From Oscillospiraceae bacterium (lineage in GTDB: Bacteria; Bacillota; Clostridia; Oscillospirales; Ruminococcaceae), in the NCBI GenBank assembly GCA_015067025.1, contig SVNC01000002.1, positions 151,777 through 215,776 on the forward strand: a DNA stretch of 64,000 nucleotides, written 5' to 3'. A program made the translations under genes and the position numbers. The notes under the pieces were generated by a model. It ran no database searches. It saw nothing but the letters and a program-made list of their open reading frames with translations, and was not told the DNA's origin. Of the stretch, positions 41,721-49,391 are shown piece after piece. Each line of letters opens with the position of its first letter. The first letter of the stretch is position 1.

Positions 41721-43547
41721 GTGTGGATTAACTGTAGAAAATGCGGTCAGCTGATGGATGACTGTTATACCATCCCTGACTATGTATGTTTTGACTGTTG
41801 GGATGAAGCTGAAGCCAACGGAGAATTATACTACTGCTCTGACTGCGGGCAGGCTTCTGTTTTGCCCTTTAAAAATGATAAATGTGAAGAGTGTTCGTCC
41901 CGATCGGCACGATTGAACCGAAAAAAGAAGCCAAAAATTCAAAAGGCTGCCGCTCTGATCATGGCTATGATGATCGCTCTGAGCTGTCTTTGTGTGTCAG
42001 CTTTTGCGGAGGAAACTACAACAGAAGGCACACTTGAAGAGATTGAAGTTAATGGTACATATATGGGTTATGATACTATTTTTTATAATGCAGGTGATAG
42101 TGTCAGTAATTCTATGCTTTTGGCTTACGCTGAAGGCGTTAAGTCTTCAACCAGTCAAACTGTAGTTGCTTTTTATCTTATGGATTTTGACAGTTCCGGC
42201 AATCCTCATTTTTATAGTCATACTCAGTATGGTTATTTTGGTTATACAGAAATTTATACTGATTATCGTCGTTTTGTAGGTTTTAATGGAGGGTTTTCGG
42301 ATTATTACAGCACTGATTATCTTGAATATTATGCAACTTATACTTATTCTGCAGATGGTCAGTCATACCGTTTCAAAGATAATGACGATCTTACTTTTAC
42401 GGATGGAAAGACTGTAGCTTTTAGCTATACAGACGGGGTAAAAGGATTTGATGGTTTTTTGGGCGATGAAAAATATTTAGTTATTATTCCGTGTGATAAT
42501 AGTGATGCTTCTACTATGCAAAACGCATTATCTCAATTGATTAGCGGTACTGCAGATGATTTTGAATTATCTGCAACATCGTCTTATCCAGCCAAATTTC
42601 ATAGTTTTGCTTCAATGAATGACGGTGATGTAATTCTTAATATGCTTGACTGGATTGGTGCAGGGAAGCAATATCCTATTGCCGATTTTTCTATCAATGA
42701 CAATAATCAGTATCACAGTTACTCTCTCAGAATTTCACTCAATAAAAATTATGTAGATACATGCATGAGTTTGTGGGAAGATTGGAGAAAAGGTGTTATA
42801 GGTGCAACATCTTCTTATTTAGGTGGTTCTCGAATTTTGCTTTTAATGGCTTTTTATGGCGGTACTGCCGACACTTTTTTAGAGGATGTAATTAATATTG
42901 GTGGTTTTGGTCCTGTTCCTTTGTTAGGTGTAACTTTGCCGACTGAATCAGGAACGGCTACAGCGATTAGAACCGTAGCACAATATAATATGTTGAAATC
43001 CCTTGATGACTTATCGTTTGTTACACAATATAATTTGACAGATTCGCATTTGAACTTTGCTGAGGGTGAAAGCAGTGTAAGAGCTTATAGTGTATGTCTG
43101 GCTGATTATGTTACCATAGTAAAGGGTCTGTTGTACAGACTTGACATAATTGATAATGATACAGGGATGATCCTTGACACAGCTTACTTCTGTAACGATT
43201 CTACCTATGCAAAGACTAATACCGGGTATGGCACTAAGGTTTATAATTATGACAGTTATGAAGATCTTAACAACGATCTCGAAAATGACAATGGATATAT
43301 CAGTAATAGTGGTAAAGTAGAAACTGATAAAATGCAGTCTGACAACAATACCGATATTGTGGTTAATTTCGATCCCAACGAACTTGATCTTGGCAGTTAT
43401 ATGGATTCGCTTAATGGCTTAGTGTCTGATGTCGGTTCTTTTTTTACTTGGACTTGGGCATTGTTCCCCCCAGAAATCATGACTATTATAATTATCGCTG
43501 TTGGATTACTTGCCGTTTGCGGTCTGGTTAAGTTTTTCGTGGGGTGA
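41721..43547 (+). CDS. pIII-like adsorption protein with N-terminal zinc ribbon
   Basis: 608 aa, GTG start at 41721 with GAGGAGG upstream. Residues 1-60 are a zinc-ribbon-like block with four Cys pairs (CRKCG, CFDCW, CSDCG, CEEC). Residues 70-98 are a Lys-rich start and a signal peptide (AALIMAMMIALSCLCVSAFA/EE). About 450 Tyr/Ser/Asp-rich outside residues follow, then a C-terminal TM (PPEIMTIIIIAVGLLAVCGLVKFFVG). Size, exported body and C-terminal anchor fit the minor coat/adsorption protein at the phage tip. Zinc-binding residues before a signal peptide are unusual. Receptor unknown. Confidence 0.75.
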   Translation: MWINCRKCGQLMDDCYTIPDYVCFDCWDEAEANGELYYCSDCGQASVLPFKNDKCEECSSRSARLNRKKKPKIQKAAALIMAMMIALSCLCVSAFAEETTTEGTLEEIEVNGTYMGYDTIFYNAGDSVSNSMLLAYAEGVKSSTSQTVVAFYLMDFDSSGNPHFYSHTQYGYFGYTEIYTDYRRFVGFNGGFSDYYSTDYLEYYATYTYSADGQSYRFKDNDDLTFTDGKTVAFSYTDGVKGFDGFLGDEKYLVIIPCDNSDASTMQNALSQLISGTADDFELSATSSYPAKFHSFASMNDGDVILNMLDWIGAGKQYPIADFSINDNNQYHSYSLRISLNKNYVDTCMSLWEDWRKGVIGATSSYLGGSRILLLMAFYGGTADTFLEDVINIGGFGPVPLLGVTLPTESGTATAIRTVAQYNMLKSLDDLSFVTQYNLTDSHLNFAEGESSVRAYSVCLADYVTIVKGLLYRLDIIDNDTGMILDTAYFCNDSTYAKTNTGYGTKVYNYDSYEDLNNDLENDNGYISNSGKVETDKMQSDNNTDIVVNFDPNELDLGSYMDSLNGLVSDVGSFFTWTWALFPPEIMTIIIIAVGLLAVCGLVKFFVG

Positions 43548-43551
43548 TTAC

Positions 43552-43713
43552 TTGGAGATATTCGCTTTTTTCGGTTGGCTCATAGGTGAGATTATCAAGA
43601 TCTTATCAATTAACATCCCACATATAAATATATCGCTATGGTCGATTTGTCTCGGCTTATTGATTATATCGTTGGTATTTAGTGTGTTTAATTGGTTGTT
43701 CGGAGGTAAATAA
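43552..43713 (+). CDS. Small phage membrane protein 1
   Basis: 53 aa from the TTG at 43552 (GGGGTGAT upstream). Two hydrophobic stretches (FAFFGWLIGEIIKIL and LWSICLGLLIISLVFSVFNWLF). Directly after the pIII-like gene, where filamentous phages encode gene VI. The stop is adjacent to the next ATG. Confidence 0.6.
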   Translation: MEIFAFFGWLIGEIIKILSINIPHINISLWSICLGLLIISLVFSVFNWLFGGK

Positions 43714-43830
43714 ATGGATATTTTACTCACAGATCTCACTTTAGATCAACAGCTTTTGCTCATTATAGCCGCAGCTGCTATTGCTGTTATTATATTTTTT
43801 ATTTTTAAACGCCCGAAAGGAGGAGTCTGA
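43714..43830 (+). CDS. Small phage membrane protein 2 (38 aa)
   Basis: 38 aa starting ATG at 43714 with CGGAGG upstream. MDILLTDLTLDQQ, then one TM (LLLIIAAAAIAVIIFFIF) and KRPKGGV: negative outside, positive inside, like pVII/pIX-type minor capsid proteins. Overlaps the next gene by 1 bp (TGATGG). Confidence 0.65.
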   Translation: MDILLTDLTLDQQLLLIIAAAAIAVIIFFIFKRPKGGV

Positions 43831-43997
43831 TGGAGGGCATAGCTATATTTTTACTTGATTCCATTGGTTGGAACTATGAAATGCTTACTGTCGGCGATTT
43901 TCTCACCAATGTTGTAAAGGTCGCCCTGGCTTGTGGTGCCTTCGTGGCGATCACTCGCTTCATCGGTAGCATGATAGGTGGATTTAAACGCATATGA
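43830..43997 (+). CDS. Small phage membrane protein 3 (55 aa)
   Basis: 55 aa starting ATG at 43830 with AAAGGAGGAG upstream. Amphipathic N-terminal part (MEGIAIFLLDSIGWNYEML) and a hydrophobic stretch (VVKVALACGAFVAITRFIGSMIGG) ending FKRI. Overlaps the Zot gene by 4 bp (ATGA), so it is translationally coupled to the assembly ATPase. Probable minor capsid or assembly protein. Confidence 0.65.
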   Translation: MEGIAIFLLDSIGWNYEMLTVGDFLTNVVKVALACGAFVAITRFIGSMIGGFKRI

Positions 43998-44803
43998 TTT
44001 GGGCAATTAAGATCTTCCTCAGCAATCTTATACTTTTTCCGATGTTCCTATTTTATCAATTTAAGGATCGTCTTTATTACAAGATTCATCATTTAGATCA
44101 GATCTTCGACCGTTGGGGACTTCATATATATGTTGCCCGGTTCGGTGCAGGTAAAACTTGTTCGATGGTAAGAGATGCTTATAAATTGTGCAAAGCTTAC
44201 AAGGAGCTGACGCTGATCACCAACATCAAGGTGACAAATTTTCCAGAACATACAAAGATCTTACCGCTTAATAATATTAATGATATACTTAACGCTCCAG
44301 CTCAGAGCCTGGTCTTAATAGATGAGATCGGCACATTATTCAACAGTCGTGACTTCCGCAACGGCGATGCAATGCCGAAGATCCTGATGCAGTATCTGTG
44401 TCAGTGCCGGCATCGTAGATGTATGATCTTCGGTACCGTGCAGAGGTGGCACTTCCTGGACAAGCAGCTCAGAGATATTACCGGTTCGGTTAGAGTAGTA
44501 TCAAGTTACTGCGATCATCCATTTACCAGAATGGTAAATGTCAGAATGTATGACGGTCTGGATTACGATCTGAGCTATACAAATCCGATGATTAAATGTC
44601 AGCTCATCGGATCCAAAACATACGTACAGACAGACAAGATCAGAGCTCTGTATGATACAACGGAAATGGTAAGCACACTTCTTACTCTTGAATATGACAG
44701 CGACCAGGAGATACTTAACAACCAGGGTTACACAAGTGACCTTGGTGACATAGAGAAGAAGCAGCAGAGAAGACTGCATAGAAATAAGTCAAAATTGGGC
44801 TGA
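43994..44803 (+). CDS. Zot/pI-type assembly ATPase
   Basis: 269 aa. An N-terminal hydrophobic segment (residues 3-21) precedes the ATPase, with Walker A ARFGAGKT (K54, T55) and Walker B SLVLIDEIGTLF, then QYLCQCRHRRCMIFGTVQRWHFLDKQLR. This is the Zonular occludens toxin/pI family, which drives filamentous phage extrusion through the membrane. pI of Gram-negative phages has a C-terminal TM and periplasmic part; here the TM is at the N-terminus and the C-terminus is cytosolic, as expected for a host with a single membrane. Most diagnostic protein of the element together with Rep. Confidence 0.85.
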   Translation: MIWAIKIFLSNLILFPMFLFYQFKDRLYYKIHHLDQIFDRWGLHIYVARFGAGKTCSMVRDAYKLCKAYKELTLITNIKVTNFPEHTKILPLNNINDILNAPAQSLVLIDEIGTLFNSRDFRNGDAMPKILMQYLCQCRHRRCMIFGTVQRWHFLDKQLRDITGSVRVVSSYCDHPFTRMVNVRMYDGLDYDLSYTNPMIKCQLIGSKTYVQTDKIRALYDTTEMVSTLLTLEYDSDQEILNNQGYTSDLGDIEKKQQRRLHRNKSKLG

Positions 44804-44858
44804 GCCTTTGCCGCCGACTGCGGCGGCAAGGCGACCATTTGAGAAAGGACGAGAGAAA

Positions 44859-45902
44859 ATGAAATCAAAAATACCTGAAAGAAACTGCATTTTGATCGAC
44901 TGGTTTTCTTTCACCAGTCGCAATGATACAGTTCAGTCAATGATATCAAGACTTGGCTTGTCTGAATATGTTTTTACTCTTACTCCTGGAGGAGCTGGAG
45001 GGAAGTACGGCTTCAGATCTACATATAGCTTCTCGCATATTAATATTTATTGCGACCACTGGAAAGAGAAAGATCTGATCATGGTTGATATGTCGGGCCA
45101 AGGCTGTAGAGCTTTTGACGAATATAGTAAATATACATATACTTATTTATTTGGGCTTTGCTTATGGCATCCAAATTATAACGTTACCCGAATTGACTTA
45201 GCACATGATGATCACGAGGGTTTACTTGATATCAGGAAGATCCTTAAAGAAACAGTAAAAAGAAACTATGTCAGCAAGACCAGAAAAAATTATAAATACG
45301 CTCATTTCAATGGTAGATTTGAAGAACTTTCTGTAATGTACGGTAGCAAGTCATCTGATATTTATATCAGAATTTACGATAAAGCTGCAGAACGTGGTTA
45401 TGATCAGATTGAAAAGAAATGGGTCAGAACAGAGATCGTATTGAAGCAGAGCAGAGCAGAGGAGTTTCTCAGATTATACTTGTCCGGATCTGAGGTAGTT
45501 CCAGATCCGAAACACCCGGAGAAAGTTCCAGAGATAAAGCGTAACCTGGGTGAGCTATTTTATGGAATCTTGAACAATTATCTTAGATTTGTAGTACCTG
45601 ATCCAGATCAGAAGAATGTTTCAAGATTTCAGATTCGCAAATGGTGGAAAGAGTTCATCGGCAGCATAGAGAAAATAAGAGTATATGTCAAGAAAAATAC
45701 AGACTATAATCTTCACAAACTTCAGCGTTATATAGTTGATCAGGCGGGTAACAGCATAGAAACATTACTGTTGTGTGTAGGTGAAGGCGATTTCTGGGAT
45801 AGGATCTTGTCGAGAGAATCAAAACTGAAAGACCGACAGAAGAAACTTATCCAGGAATACCAATTATCTAAACAATCAATAGTAAAGCCGTTAGGAGCGT
45901 GA
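44859..45902 (+). CDS. Rep_trans rolling-circle replication initiator
   Basis: 347 aa from the ATG at 44859 (GAGAAAGGA upstream). Motifs of the Rep_trans/pT181 RepC family: N-terminal LIDWFSFTSR, VTRIDLAHDD, a catalytic-region IRIYDKAAERG and WVRTEIVLKQSRAEEF. It nicks the double-strand origin to start rolling-circle replication. The matching origin may be the hairpin at 39134-39161. A GC-rich hairpin (TTGCCGCC/GGCGGCAA, about 44809-44830) separates it from Zot. Having this Rep type in a filamentous-phage gene set is known for Gram-positive inoviruses and inovirus-like elements. Confidence 0.85.
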   Translation: MKSKIPERNCILIDWFSFTSRNDTVQSMISRLGLSEYVFTLTPGGAGGKYGFRSTYSFSHINIYCDHWKEKDLIMVDMSGQGCRAFDEYSKYTYTYLFGLCLWHPNYNVTRIDLAHDDHEGLLDIRKILKETVKRNYVSKTRKNYKYAHFNGRFEELSVMYGSKSSDIYIRIYDKAAERGYDQIEKKWVRTEIVLKQSRAEEFLRLYLSGSEVVPDPKHPEKVPEIKRNLGELFYGILNNYLRFVVPDPDQKNVSRFQIRKWWKEFIGSIEKIRVYVKKNTDYNLHKLQRYIVDQAGNSIETLLLCVGEGDFWDRILSRESKLKDRQKKLIQEYQLSKQSIVKPLGA

Positions 45903-45907
45903 TCCAT

Positions 45908-46261
45908 ATGCATGTTGGTGTTGGTACATATCAGCTGCATCTGAGCTCAAACTCTCCGTGTTTAAAATGTGTGTGTCTCTATTGTTACAATTTGGATTGT
46001 CCTTACTATCGAAAATGGAGAAATCCAACCGGCAAGGTAATACATCATAGATGCGATTTGTATTGCGGTAGATTTTATGAACATAAGCAGCCCTTAAACT
46101 TTTGTGATTTTTTCCGCCCGGTACAAAGACCAAAGCCGAAGGTCTTCAAGATCTCAAAACGCTACAGAAAGAAAACAGATCATCAGCTCATATTCGAGAA
46201 AATAGCAGCTCTTGAGAAGGCTGTTGCAAAACTCACAGATTTGATGTATAATAAAGAATAG
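45908..46261 (+). CDS. Small Cys-rich phage protein at the right end
   Basis: 117 aa from the ATG at 45908 (AGGAG 11 bp upstream); a GTG 9 bp earlier is an alternative. A metal-binding-like N-terminal half (PCLKCVCLYCYNLDCP and HHRCDLYCGRFYEHK, with a later C) and a basic linker (RPKPKVFKISKRYRKK), then a short coiled coil (LIFEKIAALEKAVAKLTDLMY). Its last codons and stop run through the promoter of the Xer gene and into the right repeat. The left repeat keeps the same LMYN-x-x-stop reading, so the phage may carry its own attachment site at this 3' end. Function unknown. Confidence 0.65.
   Translation: MHVGVGTYQLHLSSNSPCLKCVCLYCYNLDCPYYRKWRNPTGKVIHHRCDLYCGRFYEHKQPLNFCDFFRPVQRPKPKVFKISKRYRKKTDHQLIFEKIAALEKAVAKLTDLMYNKE
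46224..46252 (+). promoter_or_regulatory. Promoter of the Xer recombinase gene
   Basis: TTGCAA (46224-46229), 17 bp, TATAAT (46247-46252). It lies inside the end of the last phage ORF, 69 bp before the start codon. Identical boxes and spacing occur at 38721-38749 left of the element. Confidence 0.7.
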
Positions 46262-46303
46262 GGAAAAATTTACACATAATTGCGTAAAATTAATATTTTG
46301 CGA
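46241..46303 (+). repeat. Right flanking repeat (attR) with dif-like core
   Basis: Matches 38738-38800 at about 53 of 63 bases. The core at 46269-46288 is TTTACAC-ATAATT-GCGTAAA: arms are inverted copies at 6 of 7 positions around a 6-bp centre. TTGCGTAAAAT (46280-46290) agrees with the XerD-side arm of the B. subtilis dif, as recalled, at 8 of 11 positions. Ends 17 bp before the recombinase start codon. Confidence 0.8.
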
Positions 46304-46320
46304 AATAGAGGGGAGGAAAA

Positions 46321-47406
46321 ATGGCAAATATAAAGGATTTTGCAGATGCGCCTGAATGTTTAAAGGAATATATCAATTATTTAGGTACTATAAAAAACCG
46401 TTCGCAGCTTACTATTATTAACTATTACAGCGACATAAGACTCTTTATGAGATTTCTTAAAATCAAGAATAAGCTTGTTCCTGATGATACGGATTTTTCC
46501 GAAATTGAAATTGCTGATCTTGGCGAAAATTATATACGAAACGTTACTCTTAATGACGCTCTGGAATTTTTAAGCTTTACAATCAACGAGCGTAGCAATC
46601 AGGCTAAAGCCCGTACAAGAAAAGCTGTGGCACTCAGACAGTTCTACAAATACCTTACAAATAATAAAGGCTGGTACAAAGCAAGCCCTATGCTTAATTT
46701 AGAATTGCCGTCACCGAAGAATGCATTGCCGAAGCATCTGACGTTATCAGAAAGCGAACAGCTATTAAGACACGGCTTTCCGGATATGAAGGATTGGCAG
46801 GATTACAGGGATTTTGCCATGACGGTTCTTTTTATAAACTGTGGTATGCGACTTAGCGAGCTTGTGGGTATCAATCTTAACGACGTGATAGAAAATGTTG
46901 ATTTTCAGAGCGGAAATAAGGAAATCTACTACTCTATAAAGGTACTTGGTAAAGGTAGTAAAGAAAGAATTGTCTATCTTAATGACCAATGTGTTATGGC
47001 ACTTAAAAATTATACGAAATTGCGACCTCAAACCAAGGGTGAAAATGCAATGTTTATAAGTAAGCAATACAGACGCATATCAAATCGCCGTGTTGAACAG
47101 ATTATCGAAGCCAGACTCAAAGCCTGCGGGCTTTCCGGCAAAGGAATTTCCGTACATAAGTTAAGACACACCGCCGCAACGCTTATGTATCAGAACGGTG
47201 TTGACGTACGAGTTTTAAAGGAGGTTTTAGGTCACGAAAATCTCAATACAACGCAGATCTACACTCACGTTGTAAACCAACAGCTTCGTGATGCAATGAA
47301 TAATAATCCTATAAGTCAAAGACTTGAAATTGAAACTGCGCCGACTCCCGAGGAGCTTGAAGAACAGCAGAAAAAGAGGAAAAAGAAGGATAAAAAAGAA
47401 TCCTGA
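46321..47406 (+). CDS. Xer-type tyrosine recombinase
   Basis: 361 aa. N-terminal SAM-like core-binding domain (residues 10-115) and C-terminal catalytic domain with R177 (CGMRLSEL), K211 (LGKGSKER), H279-x-x-R282 (VHKLRHT), H305 (LGHENLNTTQ) and Tyr314 (IYTHV). A Lys-rich tail of about 35 residues follows. Length and single-gene position resemble the single-recombinase systems XerS and XerH, which also have their dif site beside the gene. It lies outside the right repeat, so it is probably the host enzyme that resolves chromosome dimers and that the element exploits. RBS GGGGAGGAA. Confidence 0.85.
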   Translation: MANIKDFADAPECLKEYINYLGTIKNRSQLTIINYYSDIRLFMRFLKIKNKLVPDDTDFSEIEIADLGENYIRNVTLNDALEFLSFTINERSNQAKARTRKAVALRQFYKYLTNNKGWYKASPMLNLELPSPKNALPKHLTLSESEQLLRHGFPDMKDWQDYRDFAMTVLFINCGMRLSELVGINLNDVIENVDFQSGNKEIYYSIKVLGKGSKERIVYLNDQCVMALKNYTKLRPQTKGENAMFISKQYRRISNRRVEQIIEARLKACGLSGKGISVHKLRHTAATLMYQNGVDVRVLKEVLGHENLNTTQIYTHVVNQQLRDAMNNNPISQRLEIETAPTPEELEEQQKKRKKKDKKES

Positions 47407-47440
47407 CCACTTCCCTTTTACGTTCATCTCAACAACAACA

Positions 47441-47486
47441 AACCCCGCTGTAAAGCCGAATTTAAGGCTTTTGGCGGGGTTTTATT
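47441..47486 (+). terminator. Intrinsic terminator of the Xer gene
   Basis: AACCCCGC / GCGGGGTT with an inner AAGCC/GGCTT stem, followed by TTATTTATT. Confidence 0.88.
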
Positions 47487-47587
47487 TATTGCTCATCTAT
47501 TACAATTTCTACAATTCCTTTTATAAAAATTAAATCTTTTTCTTAATGTTGCAAATTAAAGCGTTCTTTTTAATATCTCAATACAAT

Positions 47588-48124
47588 TCAGATATATTTT
47601 TTGATAACCGTATCATCCCACACATGGACTTCAATATATCGTTCAGGTCCATGTGAGCCATCATCGTTCCATAGTTGTGGTAAATCATATTTTTTAATTA
47701 CGTCGAGGATTTCTTCATATGTATAAAGCTGCTTACGGTATTCTTTCCCATCTAAAAACGAATCACTGAAGGTCGGCATCGAATCTCCATAGGTAAAAGA
47801 CAATGTTCGCAAATCAAATTCCTCAATCGGAATTTTAACAAAGGTGCTGTTTTCGTACCAAGTACTCAGCCATGGACTATGCTCAATAACCATGTAGTAT
47901 GGTGATTCTCGATTTACAATTATTCCTTTTTTAGCGCATTCTTTTCTTAATATAGCTTCGCAGTTTCGGCGGTACTGAATATATTTATCATTACGGGAAG
48001 CAGGTTGTGATCCAGGTCTTGTTCTCTTTAAATCATCAAGCACAGCTTTTGCTTCATCAAGAGAAATTTCTGTAAGACTTTTGAAAGGTCCGATAGTTCT
48101 GTCGTAATAATGATATAAATCCAT
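47588..48124 (-). CDS. Conserved hypothetical protein
   Basis: 178 aa from the ATG at 48124, preferred because GGGGGAT lies just upstream; an in-frame start 30 bp earlier overlaps the GrpB-like gene. Soluble, with many Tyr/Trp (HYYDRTIGPFKSLTEISLDEAKAVLDDLKRTRPG, then VIEHSPWLSTWYEN, LPQLWNDDGSHGPERYIEVHVWD). I do not recognise the family. Last gene of the acetyltransferase/HAD cluster read leftward. Confidence 0.7.
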   Translation of the reverse strand: MDLYHYYDRTIGPFKSLTEISLDEAKAVLDDLKRTRPGSQPASRNDKYIQYRRNCEAILRKECAKKGIIVNRESPYYMVIEHSPWLSTWYENSTFVKIPIEEFDLRTLSFTYGDSMPTFSDSFLDGKEYRKQLYTYEEILDVIKKYDLPQLWNDDGSHGPERYIEVHVWDDTVIKKYI

Positions 48125-48153
48125 TATAATCCCCCGCTTTGTAATTCTTGCCA

Positions 48154-48696
48154 TTAATTAAAGCTTACTTTCCACTCTTCAGCCTCTTTTAATAAGGCTT
48201 TTATAAGTTCGCCTTTACCGTCTGTGTAGAGCTTGCGTTCTGAAGCGTACTTCTTTGCAAGCTCCTGTTTCAATTCGTTATAAAGCCTTGCCTTTTCGGG
48301 AAATGCATTCAGAAAATCACGGAAATTCAGATAGTTTTGCCAGTTTACGCTATTATATTTAACCACGTGGATATGATGGGTTTTAATTTCGTTTTCAAGG
48401 TCACCCATTAAATATAAAAGCTGTCCCGTTGTTTCTTCTTTGCGATAAAATATTCCATTCTTTGAAAGCACATCATTGTATGGAAGTATATCAGCAAGCT
48501 CATTAATCGCAACAGCAATATCAATAATCGGTTTGGCACAGATATGCTTTATAGATGTACTACCCACGTGTTGAATATCAATGCAGGTATCACCTAGAAT
48601 TGTTTTCATAAGCATAATAGTTTCTTCCGCATTTGTTTCCCATTCAGCTTGATGTGGGAGTAGTTTTACTACGCCTGTTTTCAGTCCGATGTTCAT
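48154..48696 (-). CDS. GrpB-family nucleotidyltransferase-like protein
   Basis: 180 aa from the ATG at 48696 (GGGAG upstream); it overlaps the HAD gene by 4 bp. The GrpB/UPF0157 signature is clear: LLPHQAEWETNAEETI, DIQHVGSTSIKHICAKPIIDIAVAI (the GSTS plus D-x-D-like pattern of the polymerase-beta fold) and HIHVVKYNSVNWQNYLNFRDFLNAFPEKARLYNELKQELA. The biochemical role is unknown. It probably arrived with the neighbouring GNAT and HAD genes. Confidence 0.88.
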   Translation of the reverse strand: MNIGLKTGVVKLLPHQAEWETNAEETIMLMKTILGDTCIDIQHVGSTSIKHICAKPIIDIAVAINELADILPYNDVLSKNGIFYRKEETTGQLLYLMGDLENEIKTHHIHVVKYNSVNWQNYLNFRDFLNAFPEKARLYNELKQELAKKYASERKLYTDGKGELIKALLKEAEEWKVSFN

Positions 48697-49382
48697 TTCA
48701 ATATCTCCCAAAGTCCATTCAAATCCGTAACCGTATAATCCTGCCCGAAATCAGCGTTTCTGTCCCTTCTTTCAATCAGAACGGACTTACAGCCAAACCT
48801 TTTTGCAGTTTTAATATCCTTTTCCTCATCGCCAATCATAATCATTTCAGAAGATGCAACACCGAAATTCTCCGCAATATCCGAAAGTCCTTTGGGGTTA
48901 GGCTTACGATATCCACAAGAGATTGAAGAAACATACATATCAAAATAGGGCATGAGTTCGGGGAAATAGCTTTTGTGCAGTTCATCTGGCATTCCGATTG
49001 CTACATCTGTCAGAGCTGCTATTTTGTATCCCTCTGCTTTCAACTTGTCCAGAAAATCAAGTGTTTCGGGATAAATATACGCTGTCAAATTCATTGATTT
49101 ATAAAACTTATTTATAACTTCGGAAAGCTCAAATTTTCCTTGCCAATGAGCCGTAGCCTCACTGAAAATTATTTCGGGAGTGACATCAAACTCACGAGGA
49201 TTGATACGAGGATTATAGCTTTTCATTACCCCAAAGGACTTGTTAATATCATTTTCGGTTATGTTCAGCGAAAGCTCGCTACAAACATAACGGAAACCGT
49301 CCTTGTAGAAATCCAGCCACGAAAGCGGCATATTCTTGTATTCCATAAGCGTTCCGCCTATGTCGAAAACTATTACTTTCAT
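48693..49382 (-). CDS. HAD-superfamily hydrolase
   Basis: 229 aa. Motif I VFDIGGTLMEYKN, where the second Asp is replaced by Gly (DIGGT), motif II ALTDVAIG, motif III RKPNPKG and motif IV MIGDEEKDIKTAK. A helical cap lies between I and II. Loss of the second Asp of DxD usually reduces phosphatase activity, so the reaction may differ. Overlaps GrpB by 4 bp. Similar in layout to the HAD at 51816, a likely paralogue. Confidence 0.88.
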   Translation of the reverse strand: MKVIVFDIGGTLMEYKNMPLSWLDFYKDGFRYVCSELSLNITENDINKSFGVMKSYNPRINPREFDVTPEIIFSEATAHWQGKFELSEVINKFYKSMNLTAYIYPETLDFLDKLKAEGYKIAALTDVAIGMPDELHKSYFPELMPYFDMYVSSISCGYRKPNPKGLSDIAENFGVASSEMIMIGDEEKDIKTAKRFGCKSVLIERRDRNADFGQDYTVTDLNGLWEILK

Positions 49383-49391
49383 AATAACTCC

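Larger units (their letters stand above)
38738..46303 (+). mobile_element. Integrated filamentous-phage-like (inovirus) element, about 7.5 kb
   Basis: Flanked by 63-bp imperfect direct repeats 7,503 bp apart. Gene order: structured non-coding region; divergent XRE repressor; Cys-rich protein; small acidic possible ssDNA-binding protein; pVIII-like coat protein plus terminator; one-TM protein; pIII-like 608-aa protein; three tiny membrane proteins; Zot/pI ATPase; Rep_trans initiator; small Cys-rich protein. Coat, Zot and rolling-circle Rep together define inoviruses. The size is in the inovirus range. No integrase lies between the repeats. The adjacent Xer recombinase could mediate integration, as host XerC/D does for CTXphi-type phages. 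Confidence 0.88.

Noticed and set aside
41721..43547. A conjugative or adhesin surface protein unrelated to phage
   Set aside because: No LPXTG, no relaxase or coupling protein nearby; it is flanked by coat-like and Zot genes and has a C-terminal anchor, as pIII proteins do.
46321..47406. The tyrosine recombinase as the phage's own integrase
   Set aside because: It lies outside the right repeat and has its own promoter and terminator; a host Xer is the simpler reading, though element origin cannot be excluded without relatives.
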